Part shown: positions 20,350 through 29,837 of the stretch, in pieces
Layout: the number at the start of each line of letters is the position of its first letter
Numbering within the stretch: position 1 is the stretch's first letter
From: Picochlorum sp. 'celeri'
Lineage: Eukaryota > Chlorophyta > Trebouxiophyceae
NCBI GenBank assembly: GCA_010909725.1
Contig: JAACMV010000003.1
Location: 1,116,001 to 1,180,000, forward strand
Length of the DNA: 64,000 bases
Direction of reading: 5' to 3'
Made by a program: the position numbers and the translations under genes
The notes under the pieces: model-generated
Seen by the model: the letters and a program-made list of their open reading frames with translations, nothing else
What the model was told of the DNA's origin: nothing
Databases searched by the model: none

Positions 20350-20911
20350 ATAATCTGTTGCAGAATATCGTCTCCCAGAGGTACATCATAACCATGCTGA
20401 GGGTCAGGACAACCTTGGTGATGGTTGTGACCATGCTTTGGGGCACTTCCCAGTGATGTGAAATTGAAAGACTCCTGTCCTGCCCTGGCAGTTTGTTCAC
20501 AACTTCTCCAATGATCTCCTCCTATGCTGCTGACCGCCGGGGTTTTCCCTCAAGGATTTCACAGACCAAAACGAAAGAATGATTGCCCACAGCCGGGTGT
20601 GTCAATGAGATTGTCCCAAAGCAGCCCCATGGTATCGATCAATCTGCATATGACTTCTTTTTTCTATGAATTTCATTTACGCTGCTTTAGAGGGCTCACA
20701 GTAAATTTCTGTCACAGAAGACCAAAATCCGTAATCCTTAATCTACGCATCGCAAATATTTTCCTTTGACGACTAGTCTTTTACAAAAAGTTCCTGAGAC
20801 CATTTGATTTAACGTTCAACACCCTAAAAAGGATTGAGGAGAAGACAAGACAATGCATTGAGACAAAATGCAAACGTGGTGTTGATCATGACGATCACCT
20901 GCAACTTAGAA
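20350..20911. other. Intergenic, no gene seen
   Basis: About 560 bp of mostly AT-rich sequence between the duplication breakpoint and the stop of the secreted protein gene. A plus-strand open frame at 20524-20769 shows no family feature. Confidence 0.4.
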
Positions 20912-22704
20912 TCAAGCCAATGATTCTGGACGACCATAAGATATGTCGAACGATGTGGTGCCCTGTAGCAGGGTTCCATCGGATGTCATTTCAGCAGTTG
21001 TTGAGATTTCCTCTTCTGTTCCACAAGTGTACTTGACTTTGATGGTGATTGGAACCTCGAGACGTACATTCTGTGTGTTTATTTTGCCAATCACAGTCTG
21101 CTTGGTCTTTGGAGGAATTTTGATACTCTGTGTATTGGAGACCTGTACAGTAGACGTTGAGGTTTGTGCCTCTGCATTTGTGAATGTCTGAGTTTGCCCG
21201 GCTGTGACAGTTCCATCTGGCTTGAGCACTGGAATCGGGATTGACATCTTGAGACTGGCCTGAATGTTATTCGCCAATGCCTTTGTGACTGTAACAGTGT
21301 TTGTCTGCGTGGATGTGAACTGCAAGGTAACTGACGTAGATTGCTCATTGTCTCCGGCATTGGATACTGTTGTCTCAGAAGAAACTTGCGCACCAGATGG
21401 CGCTACGGATTTTGCTGCAGAAGGATAGTTCATACTGACAATCTCTGCACTTTGCACATCAGTGCATGTAGTAGTTGAGGCCTCACATGTTCCACACAGA
21501 GGAAGAACTGGAGACCATGGGTTTCCAATTGAGCTGAGACATTTGAATCCACGATCCTCGAGTTTAATATCTCCCACTTGGCACCTTCCGTTTTCAAATG
21601 TGGCCCCTGAACAGGCAAAGACATTCAAAGGGTCTTGGTCTTTTTTGGGAGATACACCTCCAGTAGCCCCGTAGTATTTTCCTACGCACTTCTGGCCTGC
21701 TGGACAAGATGGATCGCCTTCCTTTGCATATCCATCACAGTATCTTTCATCTGCGGTAGAGCGAGCCGCGGATCTGCTCCTTGCAGCAATATTTTTTTCG
21801 TACTCAATTCTTCCAGCGATGGGGTTCAAGGGGTTTCCTTCCCAGTCGTAATCCGCTCTTCTGACGCATGCTCTGACTCTTTCGATATTTTCTTGTGCCA
21901 GAAGTCTAGCAGAAATACTTCCAAGGATGATATATCTCCCAATGCCTGGGGTTGCAGTCTTCGTACCATCAACAACATGAGACCCAAGATCCACATTTGC
22001 TGCTGCTGCCCAATCCTTCTCATCCTTGACCAAGCCGTCCACGAACGAGTAGAGACCATCTGTAAACGATTTGTTTTGATCTCCAAGACTGACATCGATT
22101 GAAATGTTCAGACTAGGAACAGGTATCCATGCCTGAGTGCTGAGATATGCCGGAAGTTGCCCCAAATCCGTCCTCAGCTTCGACTCTGAAGCAGTATCAA
22201 ACCTAATGCTCGACACATACATGGGCCATTTATCAAGCTCAAAGGATATGTATCCATCTTTGGATCGACCTGTGTATAATGGGACATCAACTTCATATGA
22301 TCTGATATTGTCGTCCTCTGGACCACATCTTCCGTTGATAATCTTTGAGCCTGGCTCACATGTAAACGTTCTCATACTGCACATAAGGTTGCCCCGGCAG
22401 TCCAACGAGTCAGTGCACTCCACACAAGTACCTCCACTGGATGAGTCATCTGCCAGACATATAGGAGAAAAATCTGGGCACTCGGAAGCCGATTCACACG
22501 GAATATCGGCCACTGCATCAATGCATGTTTATCGCGTCTCAAAATCGCCATCATTTTTACAACTGTAATTTTACAACAGGATGAAACAAAACCCATACTC
22601 AAACAAGCCTCAGCTGAGCAGTTCTGCAGACACGCACCGCTGGGTTGGGCTGCCAAGCAGGTGACACACACCACTAAAAGTAGCGTGATACGAACGCGTT
22701 CCAT
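20912..22704 (-). CDS. Secreted Cys-rich protein with aerolysin/ETX-MTX2-like C-terminal region
   Basis: Two exons: 22704-22575 and 22512-20912, with a 62-bp intron (GTAAAATT...GATGCAG). The frame is exact (1731 nt, 576 aa). Exon 1 supplies a signal peptide, MERVRITLLLVVCVTCLAA, and a first Cys cluster (CLQNCSAEACL). Cys-rich segments follow to about residue 100 and again at 290-390 (RYCDGYAKEGDPSCPAGQKC). Residues about 410-570 are Ser/Thr/Gln-rich, strand-like and alternating (VTLQFTSTQTNTVTVT, TQSIKIPPKTKQTVIGKI), the pattern of the beta-pore-forming aerolysin/ETX-MTX2 fold. Proteins of that fold serve in defence, digestion or stress, and membership here is inferred from pattern only. It lies between the two gluconokinase copies. 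Confidence 0.72.
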
Positions 22705-22860
22705 ATTCCTTACTTGCAAAGAATGCGACTTTGATAATGTAGAAAGAATGCGCAATCAATTTTTTTTATAGGGGATTACTACACAGTCGAAAAAGATGAC
22801 GAATATCTTCCAAATATTCCAAATCACAAGGAATATTAATATTCGCTGCGCGCTGCTAAT

Positions 22861-23805
22861 ATTAGAGACCAGCACTACTACAGCAGATGCATAGATTATC
22901 CCCTCTTTGACACGGAGATTGTCTCATACCACCATCAGATCCTCTTTATTCTAATACTAGTCGAATATTTAATGGCATGACACAAGGTATAGTACCAGTA
23001 TATGCTGAATAGAACGAGACTCTGGTGTTCAGGCACAGCCCTAAAAAAAGACGTGGGCTGTAGTGCCACGAACCAAGGCTATATGTAACCCACGATGGCG
23101 CTTTTTCGCCATGATGAAAAGCATCCATCTGAAGGAAGGACTGCTGCGACGCAGCATGCTTACGTTGTCATGGGAATAGCATCTTGTGGCAAGAGCGTTA
23201 TAGGCAGGATGCTGGCTGATGATTCAGTATTAGGATGCAGATTCTACGAGGGTGACGAGTACCATTCTGAAGAAAGTCTAGATAAAATGAAAAAAGGCAC
23301 ACCTCTAACGGACGAAGACCGCCGCCCATGGCTTGAACGCTTATCCAAAGTCATCTTTGAGGAATACCAAGCTGGGAAGACATGTGTTGTCGCATGCTCT
23401 GCGCTGAAACAGGCATACCGCCATGTTCTCAAGCAACACGTACCAGAAGGATATGTGAGATTTATTTGGCTAGACATAGATGCATCTCTTGCGCAAGATC
23501 GGTGCGACAAGCGACATGAGGACCATTTCTTTCCTTCATACCTCATTGCATCCCAACTGTCAACCCTTGACATGACTGTAGACGAAGCATTCTGCCACGT
23601 CTCCATTTATAAACCAGATACCACCATAGACGATATCATACAACATATTACATCTATTATTAGTATGAAAGGATGACATACGAATAGCCGTCTCCTACCA
23701 TTGGTGACCATCATCATGGCCCAGCTCAACCCAACTGTTTCTTGCTGCAAATTCTAACGCTGCTGAACAAAACCCAAACAATATCATCGACTGCCCCATC
23801 ATAAT
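22861..23805. repeat. Segmental duplication, copy 2 (source)
   Basis: The source locus of the 19406-20349 copy: the gluconokinase gene with its upstream flank and the 3' end of the intact minus-strand neighbour. By eye, about 16 differences in the 582-nt coding part plus small indels in the flank. Confidence 0.93.
23095..23676 (+). CDS. Gluconokinase, copy 2 (source)
   Basis: 193 aa, start MALFRHDEKH; the ATG is shared in position with the second ATG of copy 1. It has the same GntK motifs: GIASCGKS P-loop, EGDEYHSEESLDKMKKG, DEDRRPWL and CSALKQAYRHVLK. Reaction: gluconate + ATP to 6-phosphogluconate. It is convergent with the downstream plastid protein gene (stops 19 bp apart), an arrangement also present at the broken edge of copy 1. 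About 12 residue differences separate the copies, mostly conservative and outside the P-loop. Confidence 0.93.
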   Translation: MALFRHDEKHPSEGRTAATQHAYVVMGIASCGKSVIGRMLADDSVLGCRFYEGDEYHSEESLDKMKKGTPLTDEDRRPWLERLSKVIFEEYQAGKTCVVACSALKQAYRHVLKQHVPEGYVRFIWLDIDASLAQDRCDKRHEDHFFPSYLIASQLSTLDMTVDEAFCHVSIYKPDTTIDDIIQHITSIISMKG

Positions 23806-24585
23806 AGCTGCTTCTCCCATCACATCCACCACGGGAAGTGACGAGTACCCACCGCTCCCTGCCCCAACAACCTCTTGAGCCATGCTCAACCCCCTCACAA
23901 GACCAAAAGCACCGACAACACCCCCCTTCAACTGGGTATTTCTCACATCTGATCGCACAGCATATCTATACACAACTCCAAACAGAAACGATGACACCGC
24001 CACGACACCCAAATTCGCCAATATCTCAACCCGTGATGCATCTGCCGATGCAAACACAAATGGCAATGTTGACAAACACCCCCCTACCCCTGAAAACACC
24101 CCAGCTTTGATCGACTCAATCCTATTTATTTCATCCTCTCCCTCCATCCTCTCAGCCTTGGCAGACGCTGCCTGCAACTCTGCTGCTTTCAGCAACAGCT
24201 CTGCAGCCTGTGCCTCTGCCTCAGCAATCAAACCAGCTGCCTCCGCCTCCGCCAATACCACCCCCTGCCCCTCATCCTCCCCCTCCAAAGCTTTCATCTC
24301 ATCTATCAGTCTCTGCTGCTCCATCTGCAATTCAGCTACCTTGTTTGCAGCATCAGTAATGCGTTTCATGCTCTCTGGATTCGATTCCAGCATTTCCGAC
24401 ACAGCCTTTTGGATAGCATCATCCGTCTCACCATCTTTGCTATTAATACTGTATTCCTTGCTTTTCCTTGCATGCATTGATCTCATAAATGACGCAGGAG
24501 GAGCATGAGTACTACTACCCAAGACCAGCAAGGCAGCGTTCTCACTCCTGCCATGACACAAGGATTGCCTTGCTGCTACTCTCAT
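23695..24585 (-). CDS. Predicted plastid membrane protein with coiled coil
   Basis: 296 aa. The N-terminal ~45 residues are basic and Ser/Ala-rich (MRVAARQSLCHGRSENA), a likely plastid transit peptide. Residues about 55-155 are a charged, Ala/Glu-rich coiled coil (AEAEAAGLIAEAEAQAAELL). Then come hydrophobic segments at about 165-185 (GVFSGVGGCLSTLPFVF), 192-210 (NLGVVAVSSFLFGVVYRY) and 220-290, with the conserved-looking QLKGGVVGAFGLVRGLSMAQ. The layout resembles an uncharacterised thylakoid or envelope protein family shared by algae, plants and cyanobacteria; no reaction can be assigned. Its 3' end was captured in the upstream duplication. Confidence 0.72.
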   Translation of the reverse strand: MRVAARQSLCHGRSENAALLVLGSSTHAPPASFMRSMHARKSKEYSINSKDGETDDAIQKAVSEMLESNPESMKRITDAANKVAELQMEQQRLIDEMKALEGEDEGQGVVLAEAEAAGLIAEAEAQAAELLLKAAELQAASAKAERMEGEDEINRIESIKAGVFSGVGGCLSTLPFVFASADASRVEILANLGVVAVSSFLFGVVYRYAVRSDVRNTQLKGGVVGAFGLVRGLSMAQEVVGAGSGGYSSLPVVDVMGEAAIMMGQSMILFGFCSAALEFAARNSWVELGHDDGHQW

Positions 24586-25014
24586 GGCTGTTGATTGAAT
24601 CAGATGGCAATACTGTTTTACTTTATTCTTTTTAGAAGTGGATGGATGGTGATTGCATGCTCTGTAGCCATCATCATCATCATGATGGCCATAAGTATGA
24701 AGGCCAAGATCTCTTATTATAAAGATCTCTAACCATTAGAGATCTCTAGAGATCTACAGAGATCCGGAGAGAGAGAGAGATTCTCTCATGGTTGTTGAAT
24801 GGAGATGTGGGATGTGATTCCACCAGCCACACATCAATTGTTTATGCATAGTGATATTGATACATATTTTGTGTATTGAGTAGCAGAACAAGGAATTCGA
24901 GATTCTGTGGATTGAGAGATTTCAACCGTTTGAATCACAATTCTCATACACGACGGCGAAGAAGTCTTCTGATCGATTATATTTCTTTTTTAGGAATTAC
25001 TGATACTATTGCCA
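24586..25014. promoter_or_regulatory. Divergent promoter region with AGATCTCT inverted repeats
   Basis: 430 bp between a minus-strand start (24585) and a plus-strand start (25015). It contains AGATCTCTAA-CCA-TTAGAGATCT (24723-24745), an overlapping 16-nt perfect palindrome AGATCTCTAGAGATCT (24740-24755), further single AGATCTCT units at about 24707-24714 and a GA repeat at 24768-24782. No gene is seen. Confidence 0.6.
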
Positions 25015-26475
25015 ATGTCTGGGGATGGTGTTGAGGCACGTTCAGTGCCGGTGTCCATGTTGAGTGGGTTTCTTGGAGCAGGCAAGACGACGTTGCTTCG
25101 TCACTTGCTTCAACAATCTGATTTGAAGATTGGGTGTATTGTAAATGATGTGGCAAGTGTTAATATCGATGCGAAGCTGATTCGTGGGACGGACAAGTCC
25201 TCAGGTGGAGGGGATGAGAGTGGGAAGAAGAACTCGACAGCAGATTTGACAGACACGATAGAGTTGGCGAATGGGTGCGCTTGCTGTAGTATTGCGGATG
25301 AGCTTTTCGATTCTTTCGAGAATCTTTTGAATATTGCGAAGAAGCGTGGGATTGTGTATGATCGGATTGTGCTTGAGAATAGTGGTGTGGCTGAACCACA
25401 GAATATCAGGGACCAGTTTAATGATGCCAGGGCTGTGGGGCATCCACTGGTGGAGAAGGTGCATCTGGATACGTTGGTGACTGTGGTGGATTCTGCAACG
25501 TTTATTAAGGATTATTCTTCAAAGGCGCCTGTGGCGGCTCGACCAGAGCTTGGGGAGGGTGGTGGTATGAGGCCAGTGGTGGACTTGCTGGTGGAGCAGA
25601 TTGAATGTGCTGATTTCGTTCTGTTGAACAAGTGTGATTTGCTGGATGAGAAGACTGTGGATAGTCTGGAGGCTATTATGACGTCTTTGAATCCGCTTGC
25701 CAGAGTGATTCCGTGTGAGCATGGTAATGTTGAGATTGATGAAATGTTTGGGCGGGAGGCAGCTGCCTTGGTGTCGGCGTTGAATACTGAAGCGCATCAC
25801 CGAGGTTCTGTTGCAGCAGCTAAAGCTGCTCACGATGAAAAGAAAAATGAACACCATCATGAGCATCATCATCACGAGCATCATGGTCATGATCACCACC
25901 ATGATCACGAGCACCATCACAATCACCACCACCATCATCATCATCATGATGATGATTGCTCCGAGTGCGCATCAAAGCGACAAAAAACGACTGCGGCGTC
26001 CAGATTTGGAATTGTGAGCTTTGTCTATGAAAGGCGCAAGCCATTCCATCCGCAGCGTTTGAAGGATTTGGTGCTTCGTTGGATGCCAGTCACACATAAC
26101 AAAGAGGTGGAGAAGCATGACATGCCTGATGATCTGTCGGAGAGTCCGATCAAGACGGTGTTGAGATCAAAAGGATTTATGTGGATATCAAATTCTCACT
26201 CGACAGCGTTTTACTGGAGCCATGCTGGACAGCACTTTGAAATTCGAGATGAAGGAGAATGGTGGGCAGCTGTTCCAGAGAATGAGTGGCCAGAGGATGA
26301 GGCTCCGAAACAGAGCATCCTCGCTGACTTTGATGGAGTATATGGGGACAGACGACAGGAGATTGTCTTCATCGGAGCTGGCATGGATGAGGAAGCAATT
26401 TGCAGACAGCTTGATTCTGCATTGCTGACTGATGAAGAAATGGGTCAGTATGATACACAGTATAACGTCAAATAG
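25015..26475 (+). CDS. COG0523/CobW-family GTPase metallochaperone (ZNG1-like)
   Basis: 486 aa from ATG 25015; the in-frame TTG at 25009 is not needed. The G3E GTPase domain has GFLGAGKTT (Walker A), the metal-binding GCACC in ELANGCACCSIADEL, ENSGVAEP (switch II/Walker B region) and NKCD. A His-rich loop lies at about residues 280-318, with runs such as HHEHHHHEHHGHDHHHDHE. The CobW C-terminal domain follows (GIVSFVYERRKPFHP and KGFMWISNSHSTAFYW). These proteins transfer metals, for example zinc to methionine aminopeptidase in the ZNG1 group, at the cost of GTP. The His loop suggests zinc, or possibly cobalt or nickel. The cytosol is likely. A pyrimidine-rich tract ending TTTAG just upstream (24981-24993) hints at a 5'-UTR intron. 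Its stop is 27 bp from the convergent ERMP1-like gene. Confidence 0.92.
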   Translation: MSGDGVEARSVPVSMLSGFLGAGKTTLLRHLLQQSDLKIGCIVNDVASVNIDAKLIRGTDKSSGGGDESGKKNSTADLTDTIELANGCACCSIADELFDSFENLLNIAKKRGIVYDRIVLENSGVAEPQNIRDQFNDARAVGHPLVEKVHLDTLVTVVDSATFIKDYSSKAPVAARPELGEGGGMRPVVDLLVEQIECADFVLLNKCDLLDEKTVDSLEAIMTSLNPLARVIPCEHGNVEIDEMFGREAAALVSALNTEAHHRGSVAAAKAAHDEKKNEHHHEHHHHEHHGHDHHHDHEHHHNHHHHHHHHDDDCSECASKRQKTTAASRFGIVSFVYERRKPFHPQRLKDLVLRWMPVTHNKEVEKHDMPDDLSESPIKTVLRSKGFMWISNSHSTAFYWSHAGQHFEIRDEGEWWAAVPENEWPEDEAPKQSILADFDGVYGDRRQEIVFIGAGMDEEAICRQLDSALLTDEEMGQYDTQYNVK

Positions 26476-26502
26476 TCAATATAATCCTGTAATGCATTAA
26501 GT

Positions 26503-29247
26503 CTACAAGTGATATGTCCTCTGCCATGTCGTCACAGTGGCTGGTGAGATCCAGCTCTTGATGCCATGCAGAATGTCCTCTGCATATGGAGCCAGCTTGA
26601 AGTGCTTGACGTACATGGTGATTGTAACGTCAGAATTTTCCTTCGGAACATCAATCCAAAATCTCCATACCGTAGTATAGGGTCCAGATGCATATCTAAC
26701 AATATGCTGTGCATTTGTGCTGCCAACAGAGGCGACATGTTCACCGAGGGACCATTGAACAATGTCTCCTGTAATATTCAATACTGCCCAACCCGGGAAA
26801 ACAGTGTCCAATTCAAAATGCTTTCTCTTTAGCGATTGAACTTTTGGAGATAATGATGTCTGGCTCCATGCAAGTCGCATTGCCTCATACCCATCATTCA
26901 GATAATGCTTTATAGAGTCGACGGCAACTGAGAAGAATGAGGACTTTTTCAAACTAGGGAATCGTGGCCAGATCTCTTGAATCTCATCATATTCTTTGAT
27001 ATTGTCTTCTTTTGAGATGCCAGTGACAAGAAAGTTCAAAGGATACAGGGACACCCAGTCATGTGAATCAAACGGAATGTTTGGTAGGGATTTCAACTTC
27101 CATGGCAGCATGACATCTTCATCAATTTCAATCGCATCTAGGGAGCATGCTGAAAACATGGAAGACTCTATACTATCATCGTATTCTGCGATTTTGTGAA
27201 TATGCTGGAAAATCATCCTCTTTGGAGCTACATGCGTATATGGAATGCCTTTCTTCACACGTGGGTTCTTCTCAAAGGACATGTAGGAGGACAGGATGGC
27301 GCTTGCGATTGATGTTGCAGCAAGTATCATACACAGACGCTTTTTGTACGCTCCTAATGCATATGCCACGTGAGGTGTAAGAGACCCGAATACAAGAACG
27401 ACACACAGTCCAGACAGGGCCCCAACAACCGAGTCTGTCAGAAATATTCCTACAATGCCACCCATACTTCCTGTGATGCCAATCTTTTCAATCACATGTA
27501 CCAAGGTTGTAATTGCAATGCTACACCCGAAATACGAAGGCAATAGATATCCAAGCATCAATCCAAGATGTGACAGCTTTGTCTGGAGCACAGTTGCAAT
27601 GATTGTCCCAGCACCCCAGCTTGCTGTTACAAAGCTGGATGTCATTCCCAGCATCATCGTCAACGACCCCAACATTGCAAACAATACTCCAAATCCCAAA
27701 GAATCCTTTGTTCTCTGTTCTCTCAGCCCATCACAAGGGAGCAAGATACCAGCAGACGCAAGTGGCAAAAATACCAATGCCGATTCTAGAAAATTACCAT
27801 ACCATGAAATGGGATGTCCAGACAACAGCGCCCGCACCCCACCGAGAATACAAGGCAACAATATACAAAGTCCTACAGAAGACAAGGCGGTACGAATATG
27901 CCCCATCATGACTGATGGCTCTGAGATTACTGTTGTCAACGAAAGCAAGAGCAGCACCATCAGGGGCAGACTGTGCAACACAGAGGCAACCTGAGCAGAA
28001 TACACAACCATCAACATTCCACCAATATCAAAAAATACTTGTCCCTGTACCCCTTTTGTACCTGACGCTCGACTGTACACCTCATCCTCATATCCAGGAA
28101 CCCCCAGCACCTTGCTGTACTCTGATACCAAGGACAGGACATTCTCCCCCATACTTTGCAACGTTCCAGGTCGAATCCGCTCGACTGTATCTTCTCGCGT
28201 ATGATATGCAAGACCATCAAACAAAAATGCCAGGTCGACCCCAGGCACACAAGCCTCTTCAGAAATACCTCTGAGCATGCGATAATCGGTGTCTGCAGGA
28301 ATCAAACCCATCTCAAAAAAGTCTTGTGCTACGCTATTACCTCGAGGATATGGTGCCACTTTTGCAAATGCACTCAATGTCCAGTCATCCGTATGCTGGA
28401 AAATAACATCAGGGCCCCATGGACCAGTGGATTCGATGTTAATAAATGCCCCAACCTGGCTTGCAAATGCTGATGTTGCCATAAACCCATGCGCAGCTTG
28501 CATCAGAGTCTCTTCACCACCATTGAATAAGAATACAAGGGGACTATACAAAGGTATCGAAGAATTCATAAGAATAGTACGAGCAACCTCAAAGCCAACT
28601 CCCACACACGATGCACAGTCTGAGGCGCCAGGACTGCCAAGCGTCGAGTCGTAGTGAGCGTTGACCAACACAGACTTGACACGCGACACCCCATCCTTTG
28701 GCATCACAACCATGACAATATTGGTCAAATTATTGTATACATTTGCAATCTGAAACCCAAAAGCCTCTTGAAGCCCATTCGACCCGATCACTTGCTCCCT
28801 GACGACCTGAACTGTGACATCGCTCCGAACACTGTCACTCTCAGCAAGTCCCCTCAAGGCTGCCTCCAAGTATTGCGCAGACCGCTCTTCATTCATGGTA
28901 CTCACATACCGATGCCCAATACTAGCAGCCAGCTCACGTGTCACATTCATGGCCGAAGACTCCATAAACCACCCTGTGCGAGAGTCGTTTGGCTCTGGCA
29001 AACGCACAAAGGACTGGTAACACAGAAACAGAGACGTTCCGTACAGCATAAGCAAACACAAGGCAACACATGGCCTCCATCGATCACTTGTGTAAATTTT
29101 AACCCTCCGATCCAATGAATCATCGTATTTCAAACGAGTCCTCACTTGCCGAAGTTCTCGTTGTTTTTCCGCGGACGAGAGCAAAGCGAATGAACTGACG
29201 GTAGAGGCCGATCCCACTTCATCAGTTTTTAATCTACTACTACTCAT
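26503..29247 (-). CDS. ERMP1-like ER membrane metallopeptidase, M28 family
   Basis: 914 aa from ATG 29247; the extension to 29271 starts at TTG. After a short cytosolic tail a single membrane anchor lies at about residues 58-77 (CVALCLLMLYGTSLFLCY). The lumenal M28 domain follows: zinc ligands in NAHYDSTLGSPGASDC, catalytic Glu in FNGGEET, FINIESTG and the last His in LAYHTREDT. Then about eight membrane spans (roughly 410-645) and a lumenal C-terminal domain. This is the layout of ERMP1/Felix-ina and yeast Pff1, predicted ER or vacuole metallopeptidases with unclear substrates. All metal-site residues that I can align are present, so it is probably active. Confidence 0.9.
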   Translation of the reverse strand: MSSSRLKTDEVGSASTVSSFALLSSAEKQRELRQVRTRLKYDDSLDRRVKIYTSDRWRPCVALCLLMLYGTSLFLCYQSFVRLPEPNDSRTGWFMESSAMNVTRELAASIGHRYVSTMNEERSAQYLEAALRGLAESDSVRSDVTVQVVREQVIGSNGLQEAFGFQIANVYNNLTNIVMVVMPKDGVSRVKSVLVNAHYDSTLGSPGASDCASCVGVGFEVARTILMNSSIPLYSPLVFLFNGGEETLMQAAHGFMATSAFASQVGAFINIESTGPWGPDVIFQHTDDWTLSAFAKVAPYPRGNSVAQDFFEMGLIPADTDYRMLRGISEEACVPGVDLAFLFDGLAYHTREDTVERIRPGTLQSMGENVLSLVSEYSKVLGVPGYEDEVYSRASGTKGVQGQVFFDIGGMLMVVYSAQVASVLHSLPLMVLLLLSLTTVISEPSVMMGHIRTALSSVGLCILLPCILGGVRALLSGHPISWYGNFLESALVFLPLASAGILLPCDGLREQRTKDSLGFGVLFAMLGSLTMMLGMTSSFVTASWGAGTIIATVLQTKLSHLGLMLGYLLPSYFGCSIAITTLVHVIEKIGITGSMGGIVGIFLTDSVVGALSGLCVVLVFGSLTPHVAYALGAYKKRLCMILAATSIASAILSSYMSFEKNPRVKKGIPYTHVAPKRMIFQHIHKIAEYDDSIESSMFSACSLDAIEIDEDVMLPWKLKSLPNIPFDSHDWVSLYPLNFLVTGISKEDNIKEYDEIQEIWPRFPSLKKSSFFSVAVDSIKHYLNDGYEAMRLAWSQTSLSPKVQSLKRKHFELDTVFPGWAVLNITGDIVQWSLGEHVASVGSTNAQHIVRYASGPYTTVWRFWIDVPKENSDVTITMYVKHFKLAPYAEDILHGIKSWISPATVTTWQRTYHL

Positions 29248-29657
29248 TTTATATTGTATTTCATAGGGCAAGCGAGAGCCAGACCCTACGAGTATGAATG
29301 TGCTGATGACGGTTCAATCATGATTGATATATATCAGTACTGATCAGTCACTGAGTATTCGAAATTATGATTGGATGGGTAATTACCCATCCTTATAAGG
29401 ACATGACTGCATTCATCCGTGCATGCTGGAGGGTCCATTGAACCGATTCAATGCCGCTGCTGCTGTACAGATCAAATGAATATGTTGCCAGATCTTCCTC
29501 GTGTTCTGCAGCGGCATGAGGACCATGAGGTTGGACCTCATCATGGCTGACCTCTTCTTCTTTTGCTGGATCTTTTCTCACTCTCTTGCTTCTTCATCAC
29601 ACCAAGGGGCGGTCGGATCCGCTGTTCCAGGGCCTTGGCGTGCAGAAAACACGGCTC

Positions 29658-29673
29658 AAAAAAAAAAAAAAAA
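29658..29673. repeat. Poly-A tract of 16
   Basis: Sixteen A residues followed directly by GGCGCGCC, about 90 bp before the tRNA. No matching head sequence of a retroelement was found beside it. Confidence 0.8.
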
Positions 29674-29701
29674 GGCGCGCCTTCGAAATTTGACGAACAA
29701 A

Positions 29702-29764
29702 ACGGTCCAGAAATTGCAAATGGGTAGAGTAATTAGGGTATCTCCCAGAGGTCCCGGGTTCAAA
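29702..29764 (+). pseudogene. Degenerate tRNA relic abutting tRNA-Asn
   Basis: The stretch aligns part by part with a tRNA: GGTAGAG (D-arm end), a possible anticodon stem-loop, AGGTC (variable loop, as in the real tRNA-Asn) and a CCGGGTTCAAA T-arm. It lacks a paired acceptor stem, and its T-stem 3' half is replaced by the first bases of tRNA-Asn. Confidence 0.4.
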
Positions 29765-29837
29765 GCTCCTATAGCTTAGCAGGTAGAGCGTTCGACTGTT
29801 AATCGAGAGGTCATCGGTTCAAACCCGATTGGGAGCG
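29765..29837 (+). tRNA. tRNA-Asn (anticodon GTT)
   Basis: A complete cloverleaf can be drawn over 73 nt without an intron. The acceptor GCTCCTA pairs with TGGGAGC (one T-G pair), with discriminator G. The D-arm is GCTT/GAGC. The anticodon stem TTCGA/TCGAG encloses CTGTTAA, so the anticodon is GTT. The variable loop is AGGTC and the T-arm is ATCGG-TTCAAAC-CCGAT. Internal promoter A-box TAGCTTAGCAGG and B-box GGTTCAAAC are intact. No CCA is encoded, as expected for a nuclear tRNA. Confidence 0.95.

Noticed and set aside
25519..26044. Met/Val-rich minus-strand frames opposite the His-rich loop
   Set aside because: These are shadows of the CAT/CAC repeats coding histidine on the plus strand.
29641..29837. 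tRNA-derived SINE with poly-A tail
   Set aside because: The poly-A lies upstream of the tRNA-like part on the same strand, the reverse of SINE order, and there is no flanking target-site duplication.
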